Shown piece after piece: positions 30,012-41,920 of a stretch of 64,000 nt of DNA. Position 1 is the first letter of the stretch; every line of letters starts with the position of its first letter. Source of the stretch: Myotis daubentonii (taxonomy: Eukaryota; Chordata; Mammalia; Chiroptera; Vespertilionidae). Position numbers and translations under genes: made by a program. The stretch is taken from positions 88,859,063-88,923,062 of the forward strand of contig NC_081841.1 in the NCBI RefSeq assembly GCF_963259705.1. The letters run 5' to 3'. Below the pieces are notes generated by a model, which was not told where the DNA came from, made no database searches, and saw only the letters and a program-made list of their open reading frames with translations.

Positions 30012-30236
30012 GCCTGGCTGGGTAGCTCAGTTGGTTGTAACGTTGTTCTGTACATGAAAGGTTGCAGGTTTGATTCCTGGTCAGGGTACATACCTAGATT
30101 GTGGGTTTTATCTCCAGTCAGGGTGCAAAACAGGAAAAATTAGATTGATGTGTCTCTCTCTCTCTCTTCCTTTCTAAAAATCAACAAAAAACATATCATT
30201 TGGTGAAGATTTTTTTTTTAAAAAAAGCAAATAAAG
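30000..30236 (+). mobile_element. Ves SINE
   Basis: GCCTGGCTGGGTAGCTCAGT (head), GGTTTGATTCCTGGTCAGGG (B-box region), a TCTCTCTC tract and TAAAAATCAACAAAAAACAT (3' end) are in order from 30012 to about 30218. AAAAAGCAAA-like sequence is present on both sides and is a plausible target duplication. Confidence 0.88.
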
Positions 30237-31659
30237 GAGAAACAATAAACAAAAATAGGAGGGTCCAGACTTTAGTTTATGCCAGTGGGGTAGAGAAATT
30301 ATTACTTCTATAACTTCCATCTATTATTAAATAAAGTGACTTGCACGAGACCATAAGCTGAATCATAAACATAGCTTCTTTAATGTTAGCTGAAGGTTGA
30401 GCTCCATCTCTGTAGGAGATGAGGAAAAAGAACAAAAGGATTTTCCATCCTGGCAAGATGGGCGCTAGCACTTTGTAACCTTGGGAAGATACTTCTGTTT
30501 CAAAAACATTAACTATGCTCTGTCCTAAGGCTATACAAAGGAATATGATATCCCATACCCATGTGATTTATATTTGTGAAGAAAGACCAAAAATGTGGTA
30601 ACTAATTGGAAGTATTTCTTTGTACATAATATACCATGTGTTATGTACTCTGTGTAGGACAATGGTAATTGAATACAACTACATGGGTCACATGCCCACT
30701 CAATGGGCCCTGTATAAGGGTTCTTCTCTGGAGACAGACTGAGGATGAGTACCACTAAATCTATAGTAATGAGCATTTTATTGACTTCTTATCATTCATC
30801 CCATCTGACCCCTTTTGTATAATATCCATTCACTTAAGTTGGAATTGACCCAAGCCTCAGATCTAAGTGAATTCTAATTGTTATGAGCTAAGCAGTGTAA
30901 TCTTATCCCCTCTACTTCAGTGAGATATGCAATAAACCCGGCCCAGGCTGGGCAGGCTGTAGTTAGGTTTCTAGAACAGGGTGATCTGTATGGTCCAATC
31001 AGATTGGTCCAATCAAACTGAAGTTCAGGAGTGCTAGTTGGCTGGGGGCAAGGCCTTTCTCTAGGTGGTATGATAGCAAAAGGAGAGGCTTGTAACTCCT
31101 GTTTGCCAACCTCCTCGAAGAAGGAAGACTGCCTAGGGACCGAGCTCTCGGAGAGCTGCATGTCTAACGCCTTCAGATCTTTATGCCAGTAAAAACCCAT
31201 TACAGCTACTGAGCATGAGAAGAGAAGTGGATGTGTAGGTTGGACTAGTAAGGGATTGAAAGCAGCACTTCAGAATTCCAGAGAAAATAAATGAAGGAGA
31301 CTACTGGATAAGCAATGTAGGCACAAGCCATGCAGAGGGATTAGCAGAAGAAAAAAATGCCGTGAGAACAAAACAGGAAGTGTAGAAACGTCATCTGGAT
31401 CTTATCAAGCCTGAATGTTTCCATTTGGCCCCTATCAGGGTCTTGGCAAATGTCAAGTGTCAACTGCAAGTAGGAATTTTGAAGAAAAAAAAACACCATG
31501 AAATCATAATAACAACAACAAAAAAATTGGGGACATTGTGGAGGAGAGAGAAAAACAAGGGAGAATAAAATTTAAAAATAAAATGACAAACAAGAGAATA
31601 CTAAGTTATTTCATTATGCTTCTGTAATTAGAGAGATGGAAAAATGACATAAGCCATAC
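30237..31659. other. Unassigned DNA
   Basis: I recognise no gene. AGTGACTTGCACGAGACCAT at about 30337 could be part of a MIR. The minus frame at 30874-31200 (108 codons) has no known motif. Confidence 0.35.
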
Positions 31660-31890
31660 AGAAAAGTATCATTAGCCCTAACCGGTTTGGCTCAGTGGAT
31701 AAAGCGCTGGCCTGCAGACTGAAGGGTCCCAGGTTTGATTCTGGTCAAGGGCATGTACCTTGGTTGCGGGCACATCCCCAGTAGGGGGTGTGCAGGAGGC
31801 AGCTGATCGATGTTTCTAACTGTCTATCCCTCTCCCTTCCTATCTGTAAAAAAATCAATAAAATATATTTTTTTAAAAGAAAGAAAAATG
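31660..31890 (+). mobile_element. Ves SINE
   Basis: GCCCTAACCGGTTTGGCTCA at 31675 to ATCAATAAAATATATTTTTT at about 31875 is a full-length copy with few changes. GAAAAGTA before and GAAAAATGTA after may be the target duplication. Confidence 0.92.
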
Positions 31891-32729
31891 TATAATTAAT
31901 ATGGAAATGATACTTTATTGCTCTTGGAAAAACTTCCTCTTACATTCCTCATTAGCTATTCTAAATCTGTGCCACATTCACATCCAATTCGTGAATGGCC
32001 TACTGTAAGCAAATTATTTCTCCTACCACATAAATGTGAGACCTTTGACTGTCTGAGACTAGCTGGCTCAGCATTTTACCATTTAAATTACAATAATACT
32101 TTCAACCACCATATTCTGTTTTCCTTTCTCTAAACTCTCCAAACAGGAGGTTCACCACATCTTTATCTATTTTTATTTCAAGCTTTAATTTTAAGAGTCC
32201 TTTCTTTCAGTGTAGACATATGCTTAATCTCTCCATCTTTGCTTTCTAGCGAGCTTTTTGAAAAAAAAAAGAAAAGAAAGTTTACACTGGCTTCTTGTAT
32301 TCGTGCAGTATTACTAAAACAACATTTATTACTTCTTAATTTGTTATTATTGTCTCAGGCAAAGATAACAAATGATCCAATGACCAAATCTAAAGGATGT
32401 GACCTCACTATAACATTTTAAAAATTCTTTCTTCATTGTAGGAACTTTAAGCCCTTCATTTTTCTGACATTTTCTTTAGGTTCTCTTCCACCATGTTATT
32501 CATTTACTGGAAATTTTAAATTTTTGCCTCCTATTTAAATTCCCATGTTTCTGACTTCATATTTCTTTTTAGTCCCTACCTTTTCCCCTAGGAAACCTGA
32601 ATTCCCATAATCTACATACTAGCAACTATCAAGTTTGTATCTCTATGTTAGACTTTTCTGCCTACTAGATACTTGCGGTAAAATAGCTCACTAGAAAGTA
32701 AGTTTTCCACTCATTACTAAGGTTTTATC
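31891..32729. other. Unassigned AT-rich DNA
   Basis: No repeat or gene recognised. The frames at 31918-32133 and 32239-32421 show no protein signature. Confidence 0.35.
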
Positions 32730-33535
32730 TCTTATTTTCTGTCTTGGTGAGGGGCACGCAATTTCTCAAGCCAGAAATGGGGGAATCAAATCAACATCTA
32801 TCCCTCATTACCTTCCTTCAATTTGTCACTAAGCTTTGATCATGTATTGTGTATATTACTGCAATAGCTTCCTTATCAACTGTTGTTCTTACTTTGAATG
32901 TACCCTCCTCCATCTCTTCCTCCACATGCTGCCAAGAAGAATAAAGTAAAATGTAAGTCTGATCATGTCATCTTCTTGTTCAGAATTTCCTAACAGCATC
33001 CATCACCTGAAAGATTAAAGCTAAATTACTGTTAAATATCTTTGGCAGGCAAACAAGAACCTGGACGCTTTGGTTCTTATATACTTGTCCAAACACATCT
33101 AGCTTATTAAGTAAACTGCTTAAATTTCTCCAAACACTTAATGCTGCTTCAAGCTCTTGAATTTTTGTTTATGCTATTTCCTCAAATCAGACTAGCCTTC
33201 TTTCTCTTTTCAACTTTGGAAAAGTCCTTTGCATCTTTCAAACCCAGCTAAACATCATTGATTCAAAGAAATGGGATCCCTGTCTCCCCAAAAATATCTA
33301 TCCACTCACACACATAATATTATCATTGAATCTTACTTCTATATCTATTCTTGTACTATTCACACAATAATGCAATTTTTTTCAGCTTCTTTTTTTTTTC
33401 CTGTTACCCTGTGATCTCCTTGAAGGTAGGGACTTTGTTTTATTTGGTTTCTGTTCCTAGGACCTAGAAGAGTCTGATTCATATTCCATCTTAACAAGTG
33501 TTGATTCAAATGAATTAAATTCCAATGCATTCAAG
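32730..33535 (+). mobile_element. Long L2 LINE 3' part
   Basis: The motif order is that of the L2 ORF2 end and 3' UTR: TCAAGCCAGAAATGGGGGAA, ATTACTGCAATAGCTTCCTT, AAGTCTGATCATGTCATCTT, GATCTCCTTGAAGGTAGGGA and CAAGTGTTGATTCAAATGAA. Around 800 bp are retained, unusually long for such an old element, but with many indels and no open frame. Confidence 0.72.
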
Positions 33536-34036
33536 ATTTTTAAGGGAATATATGTTATATGAATGCACTGTATTTAGTAAAGGAATGAGAGAAGCTGTCT
33601 AGTACAGGTTATTTAGGAACCTTGGTTACTATGTCATATTTGGATATTTTATATATGCTTAAAAGAAACATTTACTTAAGTTTCAGATGATGGGAGAACA
33701 TAAATTTATTTTGGAGGCTGTGCTACCACAAACTTTTAGGACTTCTGCAGACTAATAATAAAGATCTCTGTTCCTTATTTTCAGTAATGTGGATGATGAA
33801 GCAACATCTAGATCCTGGTGAAAAGATATCAGGGTATGTCAGTGGTTTCAGGAAAAGTAATAGATGAATTAAATTTTTTAGCTGAAGAATGGATAAAGAA
33901 AAGAGAATTTTAAGGGCAAAGTGTCACATATAGTATAGATACAAGGTGTTGTTTTAATCAACTGACAGTGAGCAATTTGATGGAAACAAGAACTAACCAA
34001 AAACATTCTATAAATGTGGCTAAAGCAATCTATGTA
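33536..34036. other. Unassigned DNA
   Basis: Nothing recognisable between the L2 and the mariner. Confidence 0.35.
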
Positions 34037-35222
34037 CTAGGTGTACTGGTTAACAATGCGGATTATTTTCAATAGATGGAGTTACACATACGTTGATATA
34101 TATGTGATTTGATATATATGCTATTTTGTTGCATTGACAAACTTCAAAACTTCATATGGCAAATTTGCTGAAGGTGTTAACATCATAGATATTTTTGCAC
34201 TTAAAAATGTTGAATTTTGTGCCAAAAAAAAAGAGAGCACTTGTGGGAAGTTATAATTCATTACTTCATTTTAAAGAAAAGTGCTGCTGCATACTTCAGG
34301 AAGCTTATGGTGAACATGATCCATCTCAAGATAGTTGTGAACGCTGGTTTAAATGCTTTAAAAGTGATGATTTCTATGTGAAAGAAGAAGAATGTCCAGG
34401 TCAACTGAAAAAGTTTGAAGACCAACAATTACAAGCATTATTGGATGAAGATGAATGTCAAACTCAAAAACAACTTGCAGAAAGATTAAATGTTGCTCAG
34501 CAAACAGTGTCTGATCATTTACAAGCAATGGGAAAGATTTTAAAGGAAGGACAATGGATGCCACATCAACTGAACGAAAGACAAATGGAAAACCGAAAAG
34601 TCATCAGTAAAATGTTGCTTCAACAACATGAAACAAAGTCTTTTTTGCATCAAATTGTGACTGGCAATGAAACGTGGATTTATTCTGAGAATCCCAAATG
34701 CACAAAATAATGGGTTGATCCAGGTCAACCATCAACGTCGACTGCAAGGCCAAATCACTTCATAAAGAAGACAATGCTCTGTGTTTGGTGGGATCAGGAA
34801 GGTGTGGGGTATTACGAGCTTCTAAAACCAGGTGAAACTGTTAATACTGATCACTACCAACAACAAATAAACAATTTGAACCACACTTTGATCGTGAAAG
34901 GACCACAATGTGCCAGAAGACACGGCAAAGTAATTTTGCTTCATGATGACGCACCATCACACACTTCAAAGCCAGTTAAATACACGTTAAAAGATCTTGC
35001 CTGGGAAGTATTATCCCACCCGCTGTAATCCCCAGACCTTGCTCCTTCAGATAGATGGCACACACACTTTTTGAGCAGCACTTCAAAATGTACGAAGAAG
35101 TGGAAAATTGGGTCTCTGAATGGTTTGCCTCAAAAAAAGAAAAGTTCTATTGGGACAGTATCCACAAATTACCTGAAAAATGGGGAAATGTGTAGCTAGC
35201 AATGGACATTACTTTGAATAAA
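34037..35222 (+). pseudogene. Mariner transposase pseudogene and left terminus
   Basis: A DD34D mariner transposase that once cut and pasted its own element. The probable left end is CTAGGTGTACTGGTTAACAA after a TA at 34035-34036. The coding remnant starts at about ATG 34207, or 34195 if an upstream in-frame codon was used. It shows the helix-turn-helix DNA-binding half, a WMPHQL motif (WVPHEL in the family, about 34554-34571) and the catalytic core. The first catalytic Asp is Asn (TGNETW, codon AAT at about 34667). The second Asp (HDDAP, about 34945) and third Asp (APSD, about 35050) are present. In-frame TAA codons stand at 34708-34710 and 35026-35028, the latter replacing the Tyr before SPDLAPSD. 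The frame then shifts at least twice before a mariner-like C-terminus ending in YFE and TAA at 35219-35221. The element has lost its right terminal repeat. It is clearly dead. Confidence 0.9.
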
Positions 35223-35319
35223 GCATTGAGTATCTGCCCCCTGGTTGTCTGTGAGTGTCATAGTGACTGGTTGTTCTGTTGTTCAGTCAATTTGCATATT
35301 ACCCTTTTATTATATAGGA
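35223..35319 (-). mobile_element. Helitron 5'-end fragment joined to the mariner
   Basis: GTATCTGCCCCCTGGTTGTC, GTCATAGTGACTGGTTGTTC and CCCTTTTATTATATAGGA are the 5' terminal part of a HeliBat element in minus orientation. It begins one base after the mariner stop codon. No Helitron 3' terminus lies on the other side of the mariner. Confidence 0.85.
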
Positions 35320-35641
35320 TAACAAAGTACTAGATTTGGGAGTGAACGCAAACTGAATATTGGTAAAGTTTCTATAGCAGTAAACGTAACCAAATAATAT
35401 ACATAGAGACAAATAGGAATAAAGGACTTTCTCGTGGAGTCGAAAAAGTGAGTGTATGGATATGTGAATGAATATAAATTGTGAAAATGAAAATTAAAAA
35501 ATGACACTGGAAGTTATAGCCATTTTCTACACCCAGCCTGCTTCTACTTTATGTCACCTTCCTATCTGGTGAGTCCTGGTGAGGGCAGAGACTGCCTCCA
35601 ATAGAAGTGAAAACTTATTTCCCTAGATGCAGTGTCTGCCG

Positions 35642-35675
<34 letters not shown>

Positions 35676-37944
35676 CATCTTTCTTTATCAAAGGCATTTA
35701 ATGCAAAGAAGCAGATCTGGTGGGAAATCCACTTTGGCAAGAGTAGGGCAGCAATTGAAACTGCATCAAGTTCCAGAGGAGGCAGTGGCTATGATTTTGT
35801 CAACTTATCCAACTTCCAGCTCCCATGGTTCCCATGGTACAACAGCTGAGCCTGTGCCCAGTGGTGGTTTCATAGAGGGATTTAAGAGACCAATTCTCCT
35901 ATATCACTTCAGAGATTGTTCCTGGTGGTGTGGTCTCTAAGCACAAGTTCTAAATATTCTTTAATACATTCCTTTTCTACTTAAATCAGCTTCACTTGGT
36001 TTATGATGTCTAAAATTAAGAACATTGACTGATCACTTACCTTCTGATAAATCCAAACTTGTAATCCCCTATTGAGCATTGACTGCATGTATGGAACTAT
36101 ATTATGTGCTGGAGTACAGTGGCAGAATAGACACACTGAATAAGACACAGGCCTTCTCTCAGGGGCAAGCATCATAAAACAACCTCAAACGGAGGCAGGA
36201 AGGTGTAAGCACTAAGTACCCGCTGTGCAATATAGAAGAACTAACAATCATTTGTGATGACTGGAACCACAGAAGAGAAATATTTTTAATTAACGCTAGA
36301 AGAATGAGTAAGATTTTCCATAGAATTGTGCCTGGAGTGAAGCAAGTGGAGACTGCTATTGAGGGATCTGAGCCTCATAGGACAATGTAATCAAAAACAA
36401 ACAAGAGGAAGTAAAGGACCTCAATGTAGACTACTGTTTCACTCAACTATGATCACGTATGAGGAACATGGGCCATCTTAAAGACGATGATCTAATTCTC
36501 TTAGAAATAAGAGTGTTCTCAGGCACACACATGGGAGGGCATGAGCTTTTCCCACAGGCTTGAGCTCCGAGGGCCACCTTCCAAGACCTCTGGGAAGTGT
36601 AAATAGTTCAATGCATTGTAGACACAAATTCCTTTAGCAGGTATGTTAGGCTTACATCAGCCCCATTCTTGTCTTGTCCAGACTTGCCCAAATCATTGTT
36701 CACATGACTATTTTCACCTTATTTTTTAAGTGAAAATAGTTTCTTCAAAATAAGTAACATTCAGAAGTCCAATATTTAAAACAAAGAGGATGTTCTCCGG
36801 TGGATGGACACATGGGAGATCTCATGGCCTTTCTCTTGGGGGGCCCCCCTTCTTCATCTGGAAACTCCTAAGAATATAAAGAATTAAAGTTTCTGAAGCA
36901 CTGGGATATAAAAGTGGAATTCAAAGAAATTGCTTTAGTAGGAAACATGACAGAAGAATTGCAGTGGCAAATGTTTGATTTCTCTATGGGTTATATCATA
37001 CTTGTATATAGCACCTAATCTATAATATGCTAGAAATGGAAGAACATGGACAAATAAGCTACATACATAAAGAGTTTATGGAGACTCATCAAAATTAAGA
37101 AGAGAGTAAATACATGTTTTAATTTGGGGAATGGAGACATTTTTTAGGTACAAAAATAACAACAATAACAATAATTGCATTGAGGTAAGGACTGCCCTGC
37201 AGGTAAAGGTAAAATGTGTGATATTGTTTAATTTATTGTTAAAATCCAAGATATAATTGTGGAAATGTTGTTGTGACTGTTTATAAAAGAAGTAAAGCAT
37301 AGGCATAACTATGTGTTTATTGCTTTTATAATAATCTGTGATTATTATAGCTGAAGTTATACCTTTCAATGCTAACAATGTGATGATATAATTAAATAAG
37401 TAAACTTTGATTTATTTGGGTTCAAGACACTACAAAGGATACACTGAGCTATCGATGTGAGGATTCTAGTGCCAGACCACCCAGGAGCTAATTCAATTCA
37501 GGAAAGGGCATGTCTTGTTTGGATGATATGTGTGTGTTTTCTAGAAGAAAGAAGTCTTCAGAATTTGGCATAATAATCCATGCACATATGCCCTAAAGTG
37601 TGTAGTAAATTCAAGTATGTTTATTCTCTTCTGTACTAAGACAGGCAGGGCAAGATGTTTCTACATTTCATTAAAGCAACAAATCAAAGTGCTTTCTTGT
37701 AAAGGATCCTTTGGGGATGGTGACGTAGGGTGCTGGATTACTACCAGGAACCACACAAAACTAACTATAGATTGATCAATTATTTCCTTTTACATTCAGT
37801 CTCAGTTGTTCTGTTCAGTTCCAGAAGAAGTACGGAGACTAAACTGTCAAAGTTAAAAAAAAATTATATGATAAAGATAGAATAAATTAATTTTCTCATA
37901 GTATTAGGAGAATTTCCCTTAAAAATATGTATGTATAAACATAT
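35320..37944. other. Unassigned DNA with minor repeats
   Basis: Contains a (CT)n run at 35642-35668 and a likely L2 fragment in minus orientation at 36066-36180 (ATTGAGCATTGACTGCATGT, AGACACAGGCCTTCTCTCAG). No gene is visible. The 80- and 102-codon frames near 35607-35940 overlap the CT run. Confidence 0.4.
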
Positions 37945-39135
37945 AAAGCTTTCATGTTGCCAAACAATGTTTTAGGCGCAGTCAAGGCCCCTAACTTCTA
38001 GTAGGGTGAGACAGCCAATAAATAGGACAGCCTTAGATTGCAAAAACTGTTATTGAAAAAATAAACTAGATGGTATTAGTAATGAGGAGAGGGTTTCCTT
38101 TCTTTACGTGTTTTAGTTGATTTAATTAATTTAATTTTATCTTCATTGTTAAGAGGGATACCAGGGAAGGCTTTTCTGAAAAGGTGCTAGAGCACAGTTG
38201 TGTGTCATGTGAAAGTCCTAGGAAAGAACAGTCAGGCTGAGTATGGGTGGAGCAGGAAACTCTTTGCCATGTTTAAGAGAAGAGTAAAGAGTGCAGTAGG
38301 TAAAGTAGATAAAGCAGGAGCTGGTGTGGAGAGCTAGACAGAGGTCCAACTATGTAACACATTTTAGGCCATAATACAAAGGTTGAGTCTAACTCTAGGA
38401 AAATTCAAAAGACACTTCAAAGTTGTGGTAGGGAAGATGGCATAGCCTTGCTGGCTTTGCAAAGAATGTTTTGGTTGCTGTTTGGAGCATGCTAGCAGAG
38501 CATATCGGAGCAGGGACATTATCTAGAGGCCACTGCTATAGACCCACTGAGAGATGATAGCAACTTGGACTGGGAGTGGCAGTGCAAACTGAGAAGGTAC
38601 ATTACAGAAACACTTTGGAGGTGAGATGGATGAACTTTCTGACAGTTTATATGTGACAAACTATATAGAGTTCACTAGGGGAAAACGAAGGCTCTAGAAC
38701 AGTGATGGTGTACCTATGACACGCGTGTCAGAGGTGACACACGAACTCACTTTTTTGGTTGATTTTTCTTTGTTAAATATCATTTAAATATATAAAATAA
38801 ATATCAAAAATATAAGTCTTTGTTTTACTATGGTTGCAAATATAAAAAAATTTCTATATGTGACACGGCACCAGAGTTAAGTTAGGGTTTTTCAAAATGC
38901 TGACACGCCGAGCTCAAAAGGTTCGCCATCACTGCTCTAGAAGGACCACAATTTTTGCTTAAACAACTGGGTGTATCTGCCTTCCGTTTACTGAAATGGG
39001 GAAGGTTGTGGAGGAGAAACAGGTTTGTGGGAGAAATCAAGGGTTCTCGGCTAAGCCTGAGATGTTTCTGCAACATCTAAGTCATGATGCCAACCAAGTA
39101 CACAGCTGGATATATAGGCTGCTCTCCCTCATACT
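37945..39135 (-). mobile_element. Long L2 LINE, split by a hAT element
   Basis: In reverse complement it keeps the L2 order over about 950 bp: CAGTCAAGGCCCCTAACTTC, CAGGGAAGGCTTTTCTGAAA, TTTTAGGCCATAATACAAAG, CTGCCTTCCGTTTACTGAAA and GGGAGAAATCAAGGGTTCTC. The hAT element at 38700-38934 interrupts it. It corresponds to the same part of L2 as the plus-strand copy at 32730-33535. Confidence 0.68.
38692..38942. mobile_element. hAT MITE with perfect 8-bp target duplication
   Basis: The 235-bp element at 38700-38934 starts CAGTGATGGTGTACCTATGA and ends AAAGGTTCGCCATCACTG. CTCTAGAA stands exactly on both sides (38692-38699 and 38935-38942). TGACACGCGTGTCAGAGGTG near the left end is a short palindrome. 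It looks like one of the non-autonomous hAT families abundant in vespertilionids. Confidence 0.92.
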
Positions 39136-40486
39136 TGTGCAGCTGAGGTGCTACAAAACATCCCCCAGGGGCACCTTTTAAGAACTCTACACAAACACTT
39201 AGGGCATGCTAGATGCAACGCTGCTGTGATTTGGCTCCAGATTCCAAGTCTCAATATCCAAAGTACCTTCCAAATCTCAGCTCCATTTACAGTCTGTAAG
39301 AATTTATAAACATTAGAACAGTCTTCCCTTTAAGCATTCTAATCTATAACATAGAGCATATTTTCCTTATGTCCAGTGGAGATATTTTACTATGTACCCT
39401 TCACCTCAGGCGGCCTGCCTGCTGTTATTTTCAAAAGCGTAATCTTAGGGGTTATGTTGCATAAGACTGTTCTTCATTTGACCCGAAACATTCCTTCACT
39501 TCTAAAAGAAAGACAGGATGTGGCCTAATAAGAAAGGGCGCATCAAGCTCATGTTCTAGTACAGCTGGTTCCATTCTCTGCCTGCTGCTGCCAAAGGGGC
39601 TGGAGGACAGCGCTCTCCTGAGCGTGTCGGACTCCGCAGCTGTGAAGGTGCACTTCTCTGGGAAGAGGCTCGAGTAGGGCCCCCAAGTGGGTGGCATGTT
39701 TATCTTTTCCCTTGATAAACAAAAGGTCAACTAGGAACACATGTTTCTAGGACAACAATAAGCTCAAAGGAGAGGCTAACTCTGAGCAAATGTGGCCGCA
39801 GAGGGAAGAGAGAAGTTGGTCGAGCTCTGGAGGATAGGCCTAGGTAGCACATTGAGTTTCTTTTCGTTTCAACTTAATTCCCATCAGAATTTCCACAGGA
39901 AGAAAGGCTTCGGTGAAGAAAATATGTGAAAACAAAAATAATGCCCCAAAGAATGTCGTCTGTGCACCGCTTAAGAGGGGAGGTCTTAATGTGGAACAAC
40001 AACTTAGTAGTCTGATGTCACTAAATGGTACCGTTGGTCTTCAAAATAAGTATTATATTTGTTAGCATTGGAAATGACTTCATTTACTCTGCCTTCGGCC
40101 CTTATTGAAAACCACATTTGTAAATGTGAAATTAAAAATAAAATAATGTTGTCATTTGTGTTTTCAATGATTCAACCCATTTCACCATGCCATATTTTGC
40201 TATTTTTCAGTACATGGGAACCAATCTGTGAAACGTGGAAATACTTCATCAGCATTGCATGGTAAGAAGGAAGAAGGAGAAAAATAAAAACAATAAGCCT
40301 GGGAAATCAAATAAAAGGAAAATCCTACTCAGAATTCTTAATGTTTAAGAGGAACAGAGAAAATAGAAGGGATGATCATGCAGAAAAGTAACACCTTCAG
40401 AACATTATTTTGTGTCATTTTTTTCAATATAGAAACATTGAAAGATATCCTACACAGTGTTATAAAATGTTCTCTAAATTATATTT
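39136..40486. other. Unassigned DNA
   Basis: No gene recognised. The minus frames at 39452-39740 overlap each other without a known domain. Confidence 0.35.
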
Positions 40487-40785
40487 TCCTTTTTATTGAA
40501 TTTATTGGGGTGACACTGGCTAACAAAATTATACAGGTTTCAGGTGCACAACTCCCCAATACATCATCTGTACACTGTGCTGTGTGTTCACCCCTCCAAG
40601 TCAAGTCTCTGTCCATCGCCGTTTATCGCCCTTTACCCTCCTCCACCTTCCCTCTGCCCCCAACAATCACCTCACTATTGTCCTGCCCATGAGTGTTCCC
40701 TGTTTATTTTTCCTCTTTTTTTCAAATCTCTTCACACCCTTCAGACCTACTTCCCAATAGCTGCCAGCCTGCTATCTATGAGTAG
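40487..40785 (-). mobile_element. L1 LINE 3' UTR fragment
   Basis: ATTGAATTTATTGGGGTGAC, GTTTCAGGTGCACAACTCCC and CTCCAAGTCAAGTCTCTGTC are the reverse-complement L1 3' UTR also seen at 4030 and 46973. The frames at 40372-40930 run through it by chance. Confidence 0.8.
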
Positions 40786-41024
40786 AAAAATAAGACACAA
40801 AATGCAATTTATTTTTATTTTAAAAATCACAAATCTTTTGAATATTTATGAATTCTTCAAAAAATTCACAAGGATATGGAGAAAAGGTGGAATTCTCTGC
40901 TGTCTTCTCATTCTCGCTGTAGAGAGGTAATCTCAGTTAGAAGCTGTGTCGATTTCCAGAGTTGTTGCAGTTACCCTTTAAGGGGAATGGGAGAGAAGGC
41001 AGCAGGAAGTAGTGAAAAACACCA

Positions 41025-41125
41025 ACATGGCAAGGTTCCTCCCCAGGTCTGCCACTCTGTGGCTTTTGAAAAATCAATTAACTTCCTTGGGGCTCTGATT
41101 CCTGATGTGTAAACTAAGTAGCTTC
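41025..41125 (+). mobile_element. MIR SINE fragment
   Basis: GTCTGCCACTCTGTGGCTTT, AATCAATTAACTTCCTTGGG and CTCTGATTCCTGATGTGTAA preserve the MIR core. Confidence 0.6.
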
Positions 41126-41568
41126 AGGAAAGGTGGGGTGGGGTTTACCACCAGCCGGGTACTGGGAGACTGCAGGGGTGGTCCAGCAATTTTGTTTGTC
41201 TTAATGAGCAGAAAAGCCTCCTGATTTGGTTTATTCCCTCCTCCCCCAGAATAGGAATGCTAGGCACTTCCAAAGCACAATAAAGAATTTTTGTAGTCTA
41301 AGTCCCAGTTGCAGCCGGCATCCCAGGAAAAAAAATGGAGCATTACTGAGCATTACTGAAGTCTTCCAAAGGAGAACAGTCATTGGTGACATGGACCAAT
41401 ACCAACACTTACTGGCTTATCATGTGAAATTCCTACCTAGAAACAAATCTTTTATACATACCATAAACATTTAAATTAAATTTGTTTTCTTTGTGTTCTA
41501 ATTCAATAGAAAAGGTTAGTGTTTTTTTTAGTGACCTCTCAGCTTGCATTTTGCTTTCATTTATATTA

Positions 41569-41920
41569 CTAGAGGCCCAGTGCACAAAATTCATGCAATC
41601 AGGAAGTGTGGGGTCCCTCAGACTAGCCTGCACCCTCTTGCAGTCCGGGAGCTCTTGGGGGATGTCTGATGCTGGCTTAGGCCTGCTCCTTGTGGCCTAG
41701 GCTGGCAGTCGGACATATTTAGCACTGCTGCAGAGGCAGGAGGGGCTTCCGCCACTGCCTCTGTGCTCATCAGCCATTAGCCTGGCTCAGGGCTCTGGCT
41801 GAGCAGCGCTCTGCGCTGACCACCAGGGGGCAGCTCCTGCATTAAGCATCAGTGTTCTTCATAGCAACCAGTTGCTCTGCTGTTTGGTCGATGTGCACAT
41901 TAGCCTTTTATTATATAGGA
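41569..41920 (-). mobile_element. HeliBat Helitron
   Basis: The 3' end is CTAGAGGCCCAGTGCACAAA and ATTCATGCA at 41569, the 5' end TCCTATATAATAAAAGGC in reverse complement at about 41903-41920. The GACCACCAGGGGGCAGCTCC segment is shared with sister copies. Confidence 0.92.

Noticed and set aside
34195..34710. 171-codon frame as a working domesticated transposase
   Set aside because: The first catalytic residue is lost, stops and frameshifts follow, and there is no evidence of fusion to a host gene.
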